NCBI GenBank assembly: GCA_024637035.1
Contig: JAGXFW010000023.1
Span: forward strand, 124,001 to 188,000
Length of the DNA: 64,000 nucleotides
DNA from: Actinomycetes bacterium
GTDB taxonomy: Bacteria; Actinomycetota; Thermoleophilia; RBG-16-64-13
Reading direction: 5' to 3'
The translations under genes and the position numbers were made by a program. Below, piece by piece: positions 36,155 through 44,305 of this stretch. The notes beneath the pieces were generated by a model that saw nothing but the letters and a program-made list of their open reading frames with translations, did not search any database and was not told where the DNA came from. Each line of letters starts with the position of its first letter. Position 1 is the first letter of the stretch.

Positions 36155-36937
36155 CTATCTCCCCACGATCCCTTCTTTGAGCAGGGCATTCACGAGCCCG
36201 GCGGCCTGCTCCGCCGCGCCGCCCTCCAGCATGATGTGCTTGCGATCCTGCTCCTCGGCGAGGTTCGACAGCGTCTCGCACGATGACGCGACCGCGGCCG
36301 GGTCGAGGCCGAGATCGGCGAGGCTCCACTCCTCGGTGGGCTTCTTGCCGGCCTTCATGATGTTCATGAGAGACGGGATGCGCGGCTCGTTGATCTCGCT
36401 CACCACGGTGAGCACGGCGGGCAATGGAGCCTCGAGCGTCTCGATGTACTCGTCCATGCTCCGCTCGACCAGCACTCCGGCGCCGCCGGCGGTGATCTGC
36501 CTGGCATAACCGATCTGAGGCACACCCAGAAGCTCGGCCACCCTCGGACCTACCTGCCCCGAATAGTCGTCGCTCGACCCTTCTCCGAAGAGCACGAGGT
36601 CGTAGCTACCGATCTTCTGCAGGGCGGCGGCGAGCGTGCGGGCGACCCCTGCTTGGTCGGTGGACTCCAAGGCCGGGTCCACGATCAGCACGGCCTCGTC
36701 GGCACCCATGGCGAGCACCTCTTTGATGGTCTCGCGCACCTTGCGGTTGCTCTCGGCGACCGTCAGCACGATGACCTTGCTCTCACCCACGGCGTCGCGC
36801 AGTTGGAGCGCGGCCTCGACGGCGTTCTTGTCGAGATCGCCCGTCTTGTAGGGGATGGCCTCGAGAACGGGCTCCCGGTTCTTGATCCGGATCATCTGCA
36901 GATCCAGGTTTGTCTTCACGCTAACGACTATGTCCAA
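36155..36937 (-). CDS. etfB: Electron transfer flavoprotein beta subunit
   Basis: 260 residues of the EtfB/FixA family, binding AMP or a second FAD. TTG 36937 is preferred: GAAGGGTG precedes it and the protein then begins with the normal beta-strand DIVVSVKTN. The frame can be opened to 36994, but that would overlap the fixX stop at 36969. The segment FGEGSSDDYSGQVGPRVAEL is typical of the subunit. Whether this EtfAB confurcates or bifurcates electrons to ferredoxin cannot be settled from motifs I can see. Confidence 0.92.
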   Translation of the reverse strand: MDIVVSVKTNLDLQMIRIKNREPVLEAIPYKTGDLDKNAVEAALQLRDAVGESKVIVLTVAESNRKVRETIKEVLAMGADEAVLIVDPALESTDQAGVARTLAAALQKIGSYDLVLFGEGSSDDYSGQVGPRVAELLGVPQIGYARQITAGGAGVLVERSMDEYIETLEAPLPAVLTVVSEINEPRIPSLMNIMKAGKKPTEEWSLADLGLDPAAVASSCETLSNLAEEQDRKHIMLEGGAAEQAAGLVNALLKEGIVGR

Positions 36938-36968
36938 CGTTCCACACCCTTCTCTCGTGTTGCCGGGC

Positions 36969-37244
36969 CTAGCCCATGCGGTACTGCACCCCATATTCGC
37001 CCCGCGGATAGTGCCAATCGAGGGCCTGATGATCGCAGGATATGAGGCAGGTGCCGCACTCCAGGCAGCCCTCGAAGTTCACCGTGTTGTTGCCTTGGTC
37101 GTCGATCTCGTACAGGTGCGCCGGACAGACGTAGAGACAAGCCTTGTCGGTGCAGACCCTGTTGCACACCTCGACATCGATGGTGATGTGACGCTCTTTG
37201 TCGATCTTGAAGACGTCGAGCCCGAGCTTCGCTTCGATGTTCAT
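36969..37244 (-). CDS. fixX: Ferredoxin-like protein FixX
   Basis: 91 residues with one 4Fe-4S motif, CLECGTCLISC, and upstream cysteines in CNRVCTDKACLYVCPA. This matches the FixX family, which pairs with FixC to form a flavin and iron-sulfur electron-transfer flavoprotein:quinone oxidoreductase. It lies between fixC and etfB, the conserved order. Confidence 0.93.
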   Translation of the reverse strand: MNIEAKLGLDVFKIDKERHITIDVEVCNRVCTDKACLYVCPAHLYEIDDQGNNTVNFEGCLECGTCLISCDHQALDWHYPRGEYGVQYRMG

Positions 37245-37254
37245 CGCGCCCCTT

Positions 37255-38544
37255 TCAGATCTTCCGCATCGCGAGCAGCTCTTTGAGCGTGCGGGCGTTC
37301 ATGAAGTCCTTGCGGACTCCACCGATCACCGTACTGGAGAGCTTCTGCGAGGGGTGCGGACCGATGGTGTACAACTTCTCCAGGAGTCCGGAGACCGCCT
37401 GGGGGTAGTGGGTGAAGAGACGCGGGTTCTCCATGATGTGAGGGATCTCTTTCGCGGTCTCGAGGTCCTTGAGCACGAAGCTGCTGCGCAAAGACTGCTC
37501 GTACTGGGCCAGGCCGGCGGCCGAACAGTCGCCGCGGTTCTTGGCGTCGGCGACCGCGCGGGCCGCGTAGAAGCCGGAGGCGATAGCGAAATCCATGCCG
37601 CGCACGGTCAGAAGGGCGTTGAGAGCCAGCCCAGCCGCGTCGCCCACCATCAGGTAGCCGTCGCCGAACAGCTTCGGGACTTTGGCGATGCCGCCCTCGG
37701 GGATAGCGTGGGCCGAGTACTCCACCAGGGTGCCGCCCTCGACCAAGGGCCTGATGTGAGGCAGTTCTTTGAACGCGTCGAGCAGCGTGTGCGACTCGAC
37801 CTTCTCGGTGCGCTCCCTCATGGCTTCCATGCCCACCACGATGCCCAGCGAGATCGAGTCCTTGTTCGTGTAGAGGAAGCCGCCACCCATCATCCCTTTG
37901 GTGACCTCGCCCATGAACAGGTGTGCCGCGCCTTCGCCCTCGTTCAGATGCCACCGGTCTTGGATCACGCTCGACGGCAGCTCGAGGATCTCCTTGTAGC
38001 CCAGGGCGTGGTCGCGGGCGGTGGGCTGCTCACGCAGACCGACCTTCGACGAGAGAAGGCCGAGCACGCCCTCGGCGATGATGGTCACGTCGGCGCCGAT
38101 GTCGTCGCCGCCGGCACGGATGCCGATGACCTTGTCGCCCTCCATCAAGATCTCGTCCACCCGGTTCTTGGTGATGACCATGCCGCCCTTCTCCATCACC
38201 TGGTCGGCCAACCACTGGTCAAGACGAGCCCGCAACACGGTGTACGACTGGTGCGGGGCGGTCGCGAAGCGGTCGGAGGCCAACTCGATGGTGGTGGACG
38301 CGCCGTCGCCCATCAAGGTGACGAGTTCCCGCGTGACCGGCCGCTCGAACGGAGCCGACTCCCAGAGCTCGGGATAGATATCGCGGATGGGACTCAGGTA
38401 GAGCCGGCCGCCCGTGACGTTCTTGGCGCCCGAGTAGTCGCCCCGCTCCACCACCATCACTTCGAGCCCCTCCGACGCGAGGCCGTATGCAGCCGAGAGG
38501 CCGGCCAGACCCCCGCCTACGATGATGCAATCGACTTTTTCCAT
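37255..38544 (-). CDS. fixC: FixC-type ETF:quinone oxidoreductase flavoprotein
   Basis: 429 residues. The N-terminal FAD motif is VDCIIVGGGLAGLSAAYGLA and the second dinucleotide motif is GDGYLMVGDAAGLALNALLT. Accepts electrons from EtfAB and, with FixX, delivers them to the quinone pool. ATG 38544 has GGAAAGG nearby and begins exactly at the family start; the longer frame to 38661 runs into the repeat element. The 257-base space to the preceding acyl-CoA dehydrogenase gene contains a strong hairpin and the repeat, so fixC may be expressed at a different level. Confidence 0.93.
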   Translation of the reverse strand: MEKVDCIIVGGGLAGLSAAYGLASEGLEVMVVERGDYSGAKNVTGGRLYLSPIRDIYPELWESAPFERPVTRELVTLMGDGASTTIELASDRFATAPHQSYTVLRARLDQWLADQVMEKGGMVITKNRVDEILMEGDKVIGIRAGGDDIGADVTIIAEGVLGLLSSKVGLREQPTARDHALGYKEILELPSSVIQDRWHLNEGEGAAHLFMGEVTKGMMGGGFLYTNKDSISLGIVVGMEAMRERTEKVESHTLLDAFKELPHIRPLVEGGTLVEYSAHAIPEGGIAKVPKLFGDGYLMVGDAAGLALNALLTVRGMDFAIASGFYAARAVADAKNRGDCSAAGLAQYEQSLRSSFVLKDLETAKEIPHIMENPRLFTHYPQAVSGLLEKLYTIGPHPSQKLSSTVIGGVRKDFMNARTLKELLAMRKI

Positions 38545-38573
38545 GCGACCTTTCCTCGCGGGATACCGGTGGA

Positions 38574-38598
38574 GGCGCCGCCGCCGGGCGGCGGCGCC
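38574..38598. other. Very stable GC hairpin upstream of fixC
   Basis: An 11-bp perfect stem (GGCGCCGCCGC with loop CGG) lies 30 bases before the fixC ATG on the transcribed strand. It could stabilise an mRNA end or attenuate transcription within the operon. Confidence 0.55.
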
Positions 38599-38617
38599 CC
38601 CACACTCGAACGTCTGA

Positions 38618-38800
38618 CTGGGAGGCTGTTGAAGATCGAAGCCTTGGCCGCCAGAACGCACTGGACGGCGCGATGCGGCGTCCTCGGTCGCGCACGTAGC
38701 GCTGCTACGAGCGCTGCTACGAGCGCTCCCTCTCGTCCTTGTCTCGCGCGTGTCTATCGCGCCCCGGCGGCGAAGCGTCCATTCTTCAACAGCCTGCTAG
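38618..38800. repeat. 183-bp element with inverted ends (copy 1 of a dispersed family)
   Basis: The left end CTGGGAGGCTGTTGAAGAT (from 38618) and the reverse complement of the right end CTAGCAGGCTGTTGAAGAA (from 38800) match at about 17 of 19 bases. The first ~78 bases match a second copy at 43937-44021 with about six mismatches and one gap. The interior includes a tandem GCGCTGCTACGA. It ends one base from the acyl-CoA dehydrogenase stop codon. There is no coding frame I trust inside. It resembles a miniature inverted-repeat element or a REP-like mRNA 3' structure. Confidence 0.7.
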
Positions 38801-38801
38801 A

Positions 38802-40031
38802 TCAGTCGTCGGCCCGGAACGGGTTGGCGGCTTCGCCCCACAGATCGCGGGCGATGATACCGCGCATGACGTTGAGGCCACCCTCAGCTCCCACTTCGTA
38901 CGACATGATGCCGCGAAGCATCATCTCGAGCGGGGTCTCCTTCGTGTAGCCGAAGGCGCCGTGGTACATCATCCCGTGGCGGGCCACATCGTGACCGAGC
39001 GTCGGGGAGAGGCACTTGACCGTGGCGATGACCTTGTTGATGTCCTTGCGGCTGAAGGTGCCGGGGTTCTGGCCCTCGTAGCCGATCATCCAGGCGCCCC
39101 GCAGCAGGTTCATCTTGAGCATGTCGAGCTGCATCCAGTCGTTCACCATCTCGAACGAGGTCGCCTCGTACTTGATGAGCGGACGGCCGAACATCTTACG
39201 CTGCGTGCTGTACTCGGCGCTGATCTCGAGGCCCTTCTCGGCACCGCCGAGGCAAGCCGCGGCGACGAGCACACGGGCGGCGTTGAAGCCTTCCATCACG
39301 TGGTAGAAGCCCTTGCCCTCTTCACCGAGCAGGCAGTATTCGGGCACCTTGGCGTCCTTGTACAGCCAGCCACCGGTGGAGAGACCCATGCGACCCATGT
39401 CCTCGTAGACAGTCCAGCTGATGCCGTCGAGGTGCGCGGGGATGTAGACGAAGGTGAGACCCTTGTGACCGGTGGTCGGGTCGGTGACCACGAGCGAGCA
39501 GTGACCGCTCGGGGCGCCCAGCTTCATGCATTCCTTGGGACCGGAGACGTACGCCTTCTCGCCGTTCATGACGTAGTAGCCGTCTTTTTTGAAGCCGGTG
39601 GTCTTGATGCGGGCAAGGTCGGAACCGCCACCGGGCTCGGTGGTGTTGATGCCCACGAACGCCTTGCCGGCGGCCGCGGCGGGGAGCACTTCCTCGCGCA
39701 GCTGCTGGGTGCCGAACTTGTTCACGATGTACGACCAGCCGATTGTGAGCAGCGTGTACACCGGGGTCGACATCGAGAGGTCGGCGCGGGCGATCTCATG
39801 GATCGCGATCATCGCGTAGATCAGCTCTTCGCCGGGGACGGCGCAGCCGCCGAGCTCCTCGGGGATGGTCACGCCGAAGACACCCAGATCGACGAGGCCC
39901 TGGACGATGTCGTCCGGGATACCGTTCTCATCCTTGTCGATCTGCCGCGCCCGAGGCTCGAGGTTCTTGGTGGCCCATTCGCGGACACCCTGCCTGAACA
40001 GTTCCTGCTCCGTGCTGTACCTGAAATCCAT
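38802..40031 (-). CDS. Acyl-CoA dehydrogenase
   Basis: 409 residues with the typical three-domain fold. FAD/substrate motifs GINTTEPGGGSDLARIKTTG and the central WTVYEDMGRMGLSTG are present. The C-terminal YEVGAEGGLN aligns with the region that normally holds the catalytic Glu. It oxidises (or, in reverse, reduces) an acyl-CoA and exchanges electrons with EtfAB encoded downstream. Between a CaiB-type CoA transferase and fixC, the layout recalls the carnitine/crotonobetaine (cai-fix) systems, but the substrate is unknown. ATG 40031 has AAGGAGG upstream. Confidence 0.93.
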   Translation of the reverse strand: MDFRYSTEQELFRQGVREWATKNLEPRARQIDKDENGIPDDIVQGLVDLGVFGVTIPEELGGCAVPGEELIYAMIAIHEIARADLSMSTPVYTLLTIGWSYIVNKFGTQQLREEVLPAAAAGKAFVGINTTEPGGGSDLARIKTTGFKKDGYYVMNGEKAYVSGPKECMKLGAPSGHCSLVVTDPTTGHKGLTFVYIPAHLDGISWTVYEDMGRMGLSTGGWLYKDAKVPEYCLLGEEGKGFYHVMEGFNAARVLVAAACLGGAEKGLEISAEYSTQRKMFGRPLIKYEATSFEMVNDWMQLDMLKMNLLRGAWMIGYEGQNPGTFSRKDINKVIATVKCLSPTLGHDVARHGMMYHGAFGYTKETPLEMMLRGIMSYEVGAEGGLNVMRGIIARDLWGEAANPFRADD

Positions 40032-40249
40032 TCCTCTGACTCCTCCTTATGGATAGTCCGTTCCAAGTCCCTCCCGGCTGTTCACCGGACGCGAGACGGC
40101 CTTGGCCTCCGTGACCCGGGCTCTTCCTGACGCCCGTCTTCCCACCCATTTCTCCCGCCCCTGCGCCTCCTTGTTCGAGCCGGTTCTTACGGTGAATCAC
40201 CACCTCCGCGCCGCCACAGCGCCGCGGGAGCCCGGATCCCTGATGAGAA

Positions 40250-41437
40250 CTAGATGACGCCCGCGGCCCGCAGAGCCGCGACCTCACTCTGGCCATACCC
40301 GAGTTCCGCCAGCACTTCGTCGGTGTGTTCGCCCAGCAGAGGCGGATGGCGGTAGTACGCGGCCGGGGTCTCACTCATCTTGAGGGGACTCCCCACCATC
40401 TTGATCGTGCCGGCCGTGGGGTGCTGCATCTCGACTACCATCTCGCGTGCGATCACCTGAGGATCCTCGAACACCTCAGGGATCGAGTTGATGGGGCCCG
40501 CCGGTATCTTCTCGCGGTGGAACAGCGCCAGCCACTCCTCTGCCGGCCGCCGCTCGAGGTATCCCGCCAACGTCGCGATGAGCTCGCCTCGGTTCTCCAC
40601 CCTCATGGGATTAGTGGCAAAACGCGGCTCCGACGCCAACTCCGGAGCCTCGATGAGCTCCGTGAAACGACGGAACTGCGAATCGTTGCCCACGGCGACG
40701 TTGAACCACTTGTCGCTCCCACGGAACGTCTCGTAGGGGACGATGTTCGGATGTGCGTTGCCGTAGCGCTTCGGCGTCGCCCCGCCTACCAGGTAGTTGC
40801 TCGCCCGGTTGATGAGCCACGCCACCTGAGAGTCCAGTAGCGAGATGTCGATGGACTGGCCGACCCCGGTGTTGTGTCGCGATTCCAGCGCCGCGAGAAC
40901 CGCGATGGTCGCGTTCATGGCCGCGGTCACGTCCACGATGGCGAGACCCACCTTCATCGGCGGACCGTCCGTCTCACCGGTGATGCTCATGATGCCGCCG
41001 CGCCCCTGGATAGCGAAGTCGTAGCCCGGCTGGTCCGCGTCGGGGCCCGTCTGGCCATAGCCGGTGATGGAGCAGTAGATGAGGCCGGGGTTCTCGGCTT
41101 TCAGCGCCTCGTATCCTAGGCCCATGCGTTCGAGCGTGCCGGTCTTGAAGTTCTCTACCAGGATATCGGCGTCGGCGGCCAGGCGCCGCACCAGCGCGCG
41201 CCCTTCGTCGCTCTTCATGTCGACGGTGATGCTGCGCTTGTTGCGGTTCACGCACAAGTAGTAGGCGGACTCGGTGCCGGCCCACGGGGGACCCCATTCG
41301 CGGGTCTCGTCGCCGCCGCCCGGGCGCTCGACTTTGACGACGTCGGCACCCAGATCTGCGAGCATCATCGCGCACAAGGGCCCGGCAAGGACCCGCGACA
41401 GGTCCAGTACCCGTATCCCTTCGAGTGCTGCTGCCAT
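40250..41437 (-). CDS. CaiB/BaiF family (type III) CoA transferase
   Basis: 395 residues. Family III CoA transferases move CoA between carboxylic acids through an aspartyl anhydride. The N-terminal ALEGIRVLDLSRVLAGPLC and ADLGADVVKVERP, plus QPGYDFAIQGRGGIMSITG, are diagnostic. It would activate the acid that the neighbouring acyl-CoA dehydrogenase then uses. ATG 41437 has GGAGG 7 bases upstream; the open frame to 41623 is not homologous. 218 bases separate it from the downstream acyl-CoA dehydrogenase. Confidence 0.93.
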   Translation of the reverse strand: MAAALEGIRVLDLSRVLAGPLCAMMLADLGADVVKVERPGGGDETREWGPPWAGTESAYYLCVNRNKRSITVDMKSDEGRALVRRLAADADILVENFKTGTLERMGLGYEALKAENPGLIYCSITGYGQTGPDADQPGYDFAIQGRGGIMSITGETDGPPMKVGLAIVDVTAAMNATIAVLAALESRHNTGVGQSIDISLLDSQVAWLINRASNYLVGGATPKRYGNAHPNIVPYETFRGSDKWFNVAVGNDSQFRRFTELIEAPELASEPRFATNPMRVENRGELIATLAGYLERRPAEEWLALFHREKIPAGPINSIPEVFEDPQVIAREMVVEMQHPTAGTIKMVGSPLKMSETPAAYYRHPPLLGEHTDEVLAELGYGQSEVAALRAAGVI

Positions 41438-41759
41438 ATTCGATCCTCCGCCGTGTCCTGGTCCGCGACCGAACCCCCACGAAGACGCCACACGGCAGCC
41501 CGGACGCGGGGTGGCCCAACCCACCGAAGGACGGCCACGGCCGACCCGGGAAAGGCTCTTGGTTCGCTGGAGGCTCATAGCCGTTGGAAGGGGCGGCAGA
41601 GACGGTGCCGTCACCGGGGCCATGCGAGCAGCGTTACCCGTTCACTATCCCACTTCGTGTCAGTCCGTGCAAGCCTGGGGACAGGCCGCGCAACCGACTT
41701 CCGCCGGGCCCGAAGACAACGGCGCGAGAGCCTTCAGACTTGGGGCACAGGAGGTCGGA
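41438..41759. other. Intergenic region with a possible caiB-type gene promoter
   Basis: No gene is supported in this 322-base gap. On the - strand TTGCAC (41667-41672), 17 bases, GATAGT (41644-41649) is a possible promoter about 200 bases before the CoA transferase start. Confidence 0.35.
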
Positions 41760-42131
41760 TCACTCCAGATCAGACGGCGTCGAGACGACCTCGGAGTCTT
41801 CCCCCAGCACGAGCGGGGACGCATCGACCGCCTCGAAGACCTTGTGCAAGGCGAATATAAGAGCGCCTTGCGAGTGACCGCGGTATCGCGTGCGGATGAG
41901 CGCCTCCATCTCCTCACGATCGGCGAGGATAGAGCGCCCAGTGAGCAGACCTGCCAGATAGTCACGCGCAAGCTCGGTCACAAGGGTGGACGAGCAGCGC
42001 ACGATCACGCCGGTGGCGTCCACCTCGGCCACCACTCCCACTCGCTTGTAGACGGCCTGATGCGAGACGTTCTGCGGAAGGCGGGCGTAGCCCGAGAAGA
42101 GGTATGTGATCGAATCGTCCACGACCGCCAC
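41760..42131 (-). CDS. DUF3870 protein
   Basis: 123 residues matching the DUF3870 family (YLFSGYARLPQNVSHQAVYK, VGVVAEVDATGVIVRCSSTL and the RYRGHSQGALIFAL segment). Function unknown; such genes are commonly near acyl-CoA or amino-acid degradation genes. The start is GTG 42131 or the GTG three codons later; no strong ribosome-binding site separates them. First gene of the - strand cluster, divergent from the GntR-HAD regulator. Confidence 0.8.
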   Translation of the reverse strand: MAVVDDSITYLFSGYARLPQNVSHQAVYKRVGVVAEVDATGVIVRCSSTLVTELARDYLAGLLTGRSILADREEMEALIRTRYRGHSQGALIFALHKVFEAVDASPLVLGEDSEVVSTPSDLE

Positions 42132-42204
42132 AGTGTAGCACCGAGCCTCGGTCGTCGCCCTCGAACGTCGCCCTCGGACGTCATCCTCGGAGGTTGCCCC
42201 AGAG

Positions 42205-42276
42205 ATCGCCCCGCCAGTCGTTCCGACCCGCGCCCCGGCAATCGCCCCGCCAGTCGTTCAGGCCCGCGCCCTGACA
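42205..42276. repeat. Two direct 36-bp repeats in the divergent promoter region
   Basis: Units 42205-42240 and 42241-42276 both begin ATCGCCCCGCCAGTCGTTC and differ at about six positions. They lie upstream of the DUF3870 gene and before the GntR-type operator. Confidence 0.75.
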
Positions 42277-42277
42277 C

Positions 42278-42306
42278 TTGCGCTCGGGTAGTATTGGTAT
42301 TACCAT
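42278..42306 (+). promoter_or_regulatory. Predicted promoter of the GntR-HAD gene
   Basis: -35 TTGCGC (42278-42283), 17-base spacer, -10 TACCAT (42301-42306). The operator-like palindrome overlaps the -10 element, as expected for autorepression. Confidence 0.4.
42294..42305. promoter_or_regulatory. FadR/PdhR-type operator candidate
   Basis: TTGGTATTACCA, flanked as ATTGGTATTACCATC, matches the TTGGT-N2-3-ACCA pattern bound by FadR-subfamily GntR regulators such as PdhR and LldR. It lies between the DUF3870/acyl-CoA cluster and the divergently read GntR-HAD gene, so that protein is the obvious candidate ligand. Confidence 0.6.
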
Positions 42307-42380
42307 CTGACCAACCGCAGCGATATGACCAATAGCAGCGCGCAGACCGCCGCTCGGCCGAACCAGGGCGGAGCGCGGAC

Positions 42381-42394
42381 AGGAGGAAGTCCTG
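42381..42394 (+). promoter_or_regulatory. Shine-Dalgarno and possible CTG start of the GntR-HAD gene
   Basis: AGGAGG (42381-42386) lies five bases before an in-frame CTG (42392) but 29 bases before the GTG at 42416. Translation from CTG would add eight residues ahead of TPRRVSDEIA, the normal beginning of FadR-type helix-turn-helix domains. Confidence 0.4.
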
Positions 42395-42415
42395 AGTTCC
42401 GACGGTTACCGACCC

Positions 42416-43936
42416 GTGACGCCACGCCGGGTGTCCGACGAGATCGCCTACCGGCTGCGAGACCTCATCCTCAAGGGCGAGATCGCCCCAGGAGACAGGC
42501 TGCCTTCGGAGAGAGAACTCGGCCGAAGATTCGAAACCGGCAGACCCGCCGTGCGCGAGGCCCTTCGTGAACTCCAGGCGCAGGGCCACCTCACCATCGG
42601 TCGCGGACGTCAGGGAACGCGCGTGGTGGCGAACGTCGAGGGGGCGGGCCTCCACGCCCTCCCGGCCCTGTCGTTCCACCGGGATGCCAACGCGCAGGCA
42701 GCCGTGATCCATCTGATGGAGGTGCGAGTGGCCGTCGAGACCGAGATGGCCGCACTGGCGGCGCGCCGAGCCGACCGGCCGGCGCTGAAGGAGCTCGCCG
42801 ACGCCACCGTGTCGGTCGACCGGCTCGACGCCGACGGCGATAGCAGGTTCCATCAGACGTTGGCACTCGCAGCGGGTAACCCGATGTTGCGACAGGCCGC
42901 CGCCGACTTGCTCGCCCACCTTCGTGCTCTGAGCGGGCCGGAACTCGCCGGACTCTACGCCCAACCCCACAACGCCATGGTCGCGGGCCAGCACGAAGCG
43001 GTGCTCGACGCCGTGCGCCGCGGTGACGAAGAGGGGGCGCGGCGCGCGATGCGGACACACCTCTCGTATGTCACACGGTCACTCCGCAGCTCGATCGGCG
43101 CCCTTCCCGAGATCCGCATGGTGGTGAGCGATATCGACGGGACATTGCTGAGCGGACCGCGATCGATCACCCCCCGCACCCACGCTGCGGTCTACGCGGC
43201 ACGAGAGGCAGGCGTGCTCTTCGTGCTGGCGTCGGCCCGACCGCCGCGATCGATGCGGGCGTACCATTCGGAACTCGGCCTTACGACTCCCGTGATCGCC
43301 GGGAACGGCGCCCTACTCTGGGACCTCGGCAAGTCCATCCCTCTGTCGCGCGAGTCACTCGATATCCGCCTGGCGAGGGAAGCGGTGGAACTTGGAAAGG
43401 CTGTCGGGGCGATCCCCAACATCGAGAGCGACGACGAATGGTTCGCCGAGCGGGTGACCGACCGCATCATGCGGAATCTGGGCACATACGGGGTCGAACC
43501 GCCTCATCGTATCGGGCCGCTGGACGATATCCTGGCGAGCGACGACCCGGTCGACAAGGTGTTCCTCGATCTCCGCGACCTCCCGCCGGATGCGCGGATC
43601 GCGGCTCGCGCTGCGATATCGACCGCCCTTGACGAGCACGCCAACATCTCTGAGTCGGTGGACGGATTGGTGGATATCGTCGCGCGTCGGGCGTCCAAAG
43701 CCGTGATGGCCCAGAGGTTCGCTCGATCGAAAGGCGTCTCGGCCGACCAGGTGCTCGCCATCGGCGACCACGACAACGACATCGCCCTGCTCGGTTGGGC
43801 AGGGGTGGGCGTCGCGATGGGCAACGCGACTTCGGGGGCGAAGGCGATGGCGGATCTGGTGACCTCGTCCAACGTGCGCGACGGCCTGGCCGAGGCGATC
43901 GAGCGGTGGGTGCTGCCTGACACGGCATCCGTCTGA
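42416..43936 (+). CDS. FadR-type GntR regulator fused to Cof-like HAD hydrolase
   Basis: 506 residues. Residues 3-70 are a GntR winged helix (VSDEIAYRLRDLILKGEIAP, LPSERELGRRFE). Residues 95-225 are an FCD ligand domain with probable metal ligands H146, H193 and H215. From 234 a complete Cof/Cad-type HAD phosphatase follows, with DxD motif D239/D241 (VVSDIDGTLLSG), a GNGALLWD loop and the C-terminal GDHDNDIALL motif. A regulator carrying its own sugar- or flavin-phosphate-type phosphatase is unusual. The adjacent palindrome at 42294-42305 and divergent acyl-CoA genes suggest it controls them and itself. Start GTG 42416 or CTG 42392. Confidence 0.88.
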   Translation: MTPRRVSDEIAYRLRDLILKGEIAPGDRLPSERELGRRFETGRPAVREALRELQAQGHLTIGRGRQGTRVVANVEGAGLHALPALSFHRDANAQAAVIHLMEVRVAVETEMAALAARRADRPALKELADATVSVDRLDADGDSRFHQTLALAAGNPMLRQAAADLLAHLRALSGPELAGLYAQPHNAMVAGQHEAVLDAVRRGDEEGARRAMRTHLSYVTRSLRSSIGALPEIRMVVSDIDGTLLSGPRSITPRTHAAVYAAREAGVLFVLASARPPRSMRAYHSELGLTTPVIAGNGALLWDLGKSIPLSRESLDIRLAREAVELGKAVGAIPNIESDDEWFAERVTDRIMRNLGTYGVEPPHRIGPLDDILASDDPVDKVFLDLRDLPPDARIAARAAISTALDEHANISESVDGLVDIVARRASKAVMAQRFARSKGVSADQVLAIGDHDNDIALLGWAGVGVAMGNATSGAKAMADLVTSSNVRDGLAEAIERWVLPDTASV

Positions 43937-44021
43937 CGCTTCGCGCGCGACCGAGGACGCCGCGTCGCGCCGTCCAGTCCGTTCTGGGGGCGAAGGTCTT
44001 CGATCTTCAACAGCCTCCTAG
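43937..44021. repeat. Inverted-end element, copy 2 (truncated)
   Basis: Read on the - strand from 44021, CTAGGAGGCTGTTGAAGATC begins about 78 bases matching copy 1 (38618-38695) with about six mismatches and one gap. The copy then jumps to GCGAAGCGTC from the far end of copy 1 and stops, so it lost its middle and right end. It fills the gap between two convergent genes, and its terminal CTAG supplies the TAG stop codon of the downstream small gene. Confidence 0.7.
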
Positions 44022-44239
44022 AGTCGGGCGCGTAGAGCCTCGATCTCTTCCGCGATGCGGCGCTCGTCGCGGTCGAACGCGTTCCTCAGACGCTCGGCCT
44101 CCGCGCCCCCGATGTGCACCCCTGTGCCGCGCAGAGTAAGGCTCCGTTCCATGGCGACGTCCTCGAGTTCGTCCTCGAGAAATGCGATCCGGTCCCTTAT
44201 CTGATCGGTCGTGAGATCGCGAACACCGTCTCCGGACAA
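44018..44239 (-). CDS. Small coiled-coil hypothetical protein
   Basis: 73 residues, highly charged, predicted as helical hairpin (LTTDQIRDRIAFLEDELEDV and ERLRNAFDRDERRIAEEIEALRARL). Not matched to a named family. AGGAG is followed after six bases by TTG 44239, which I choose; the TTG at 44245 would touch the ribosome-binding site. Its TAG stop falls in the CTAG end of the repeat element. Confidence 0.65.
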   Translation of the reverse strand: MSGDGVRDLTTDQIRDRIAFLEDELEDVAMERSLTLRGTGVHIGGAEAERLRNAFDRDERRIAEEIEALRARL

Positions 44240-44305
44240 AGTCAACTCCTGTTCCCTCGTGGCTCGTACCGGCGCGCGAGGCGCACCCGGGCGCCGGCTC
44301 CGTGG

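Noticed and set aside
37198-38949. A 583-codon + strand frame
   Set aside because: It is antisense to fixC and continues through the repeat element; the protein is His/Asp/Arg-rich with no recognisable domain.
38739-40130. A 463-codon + strand frame
   Set aside because: Antisense shadow of the acyl-CoA dehydrogenase.
42005-43060. A 351-codon - strand frame crossing the divergent promoter
   Set aside because: It runs antisense to the GntR-HAD gene and through the 36-base repeats; codon pattern mirrors the real gene.
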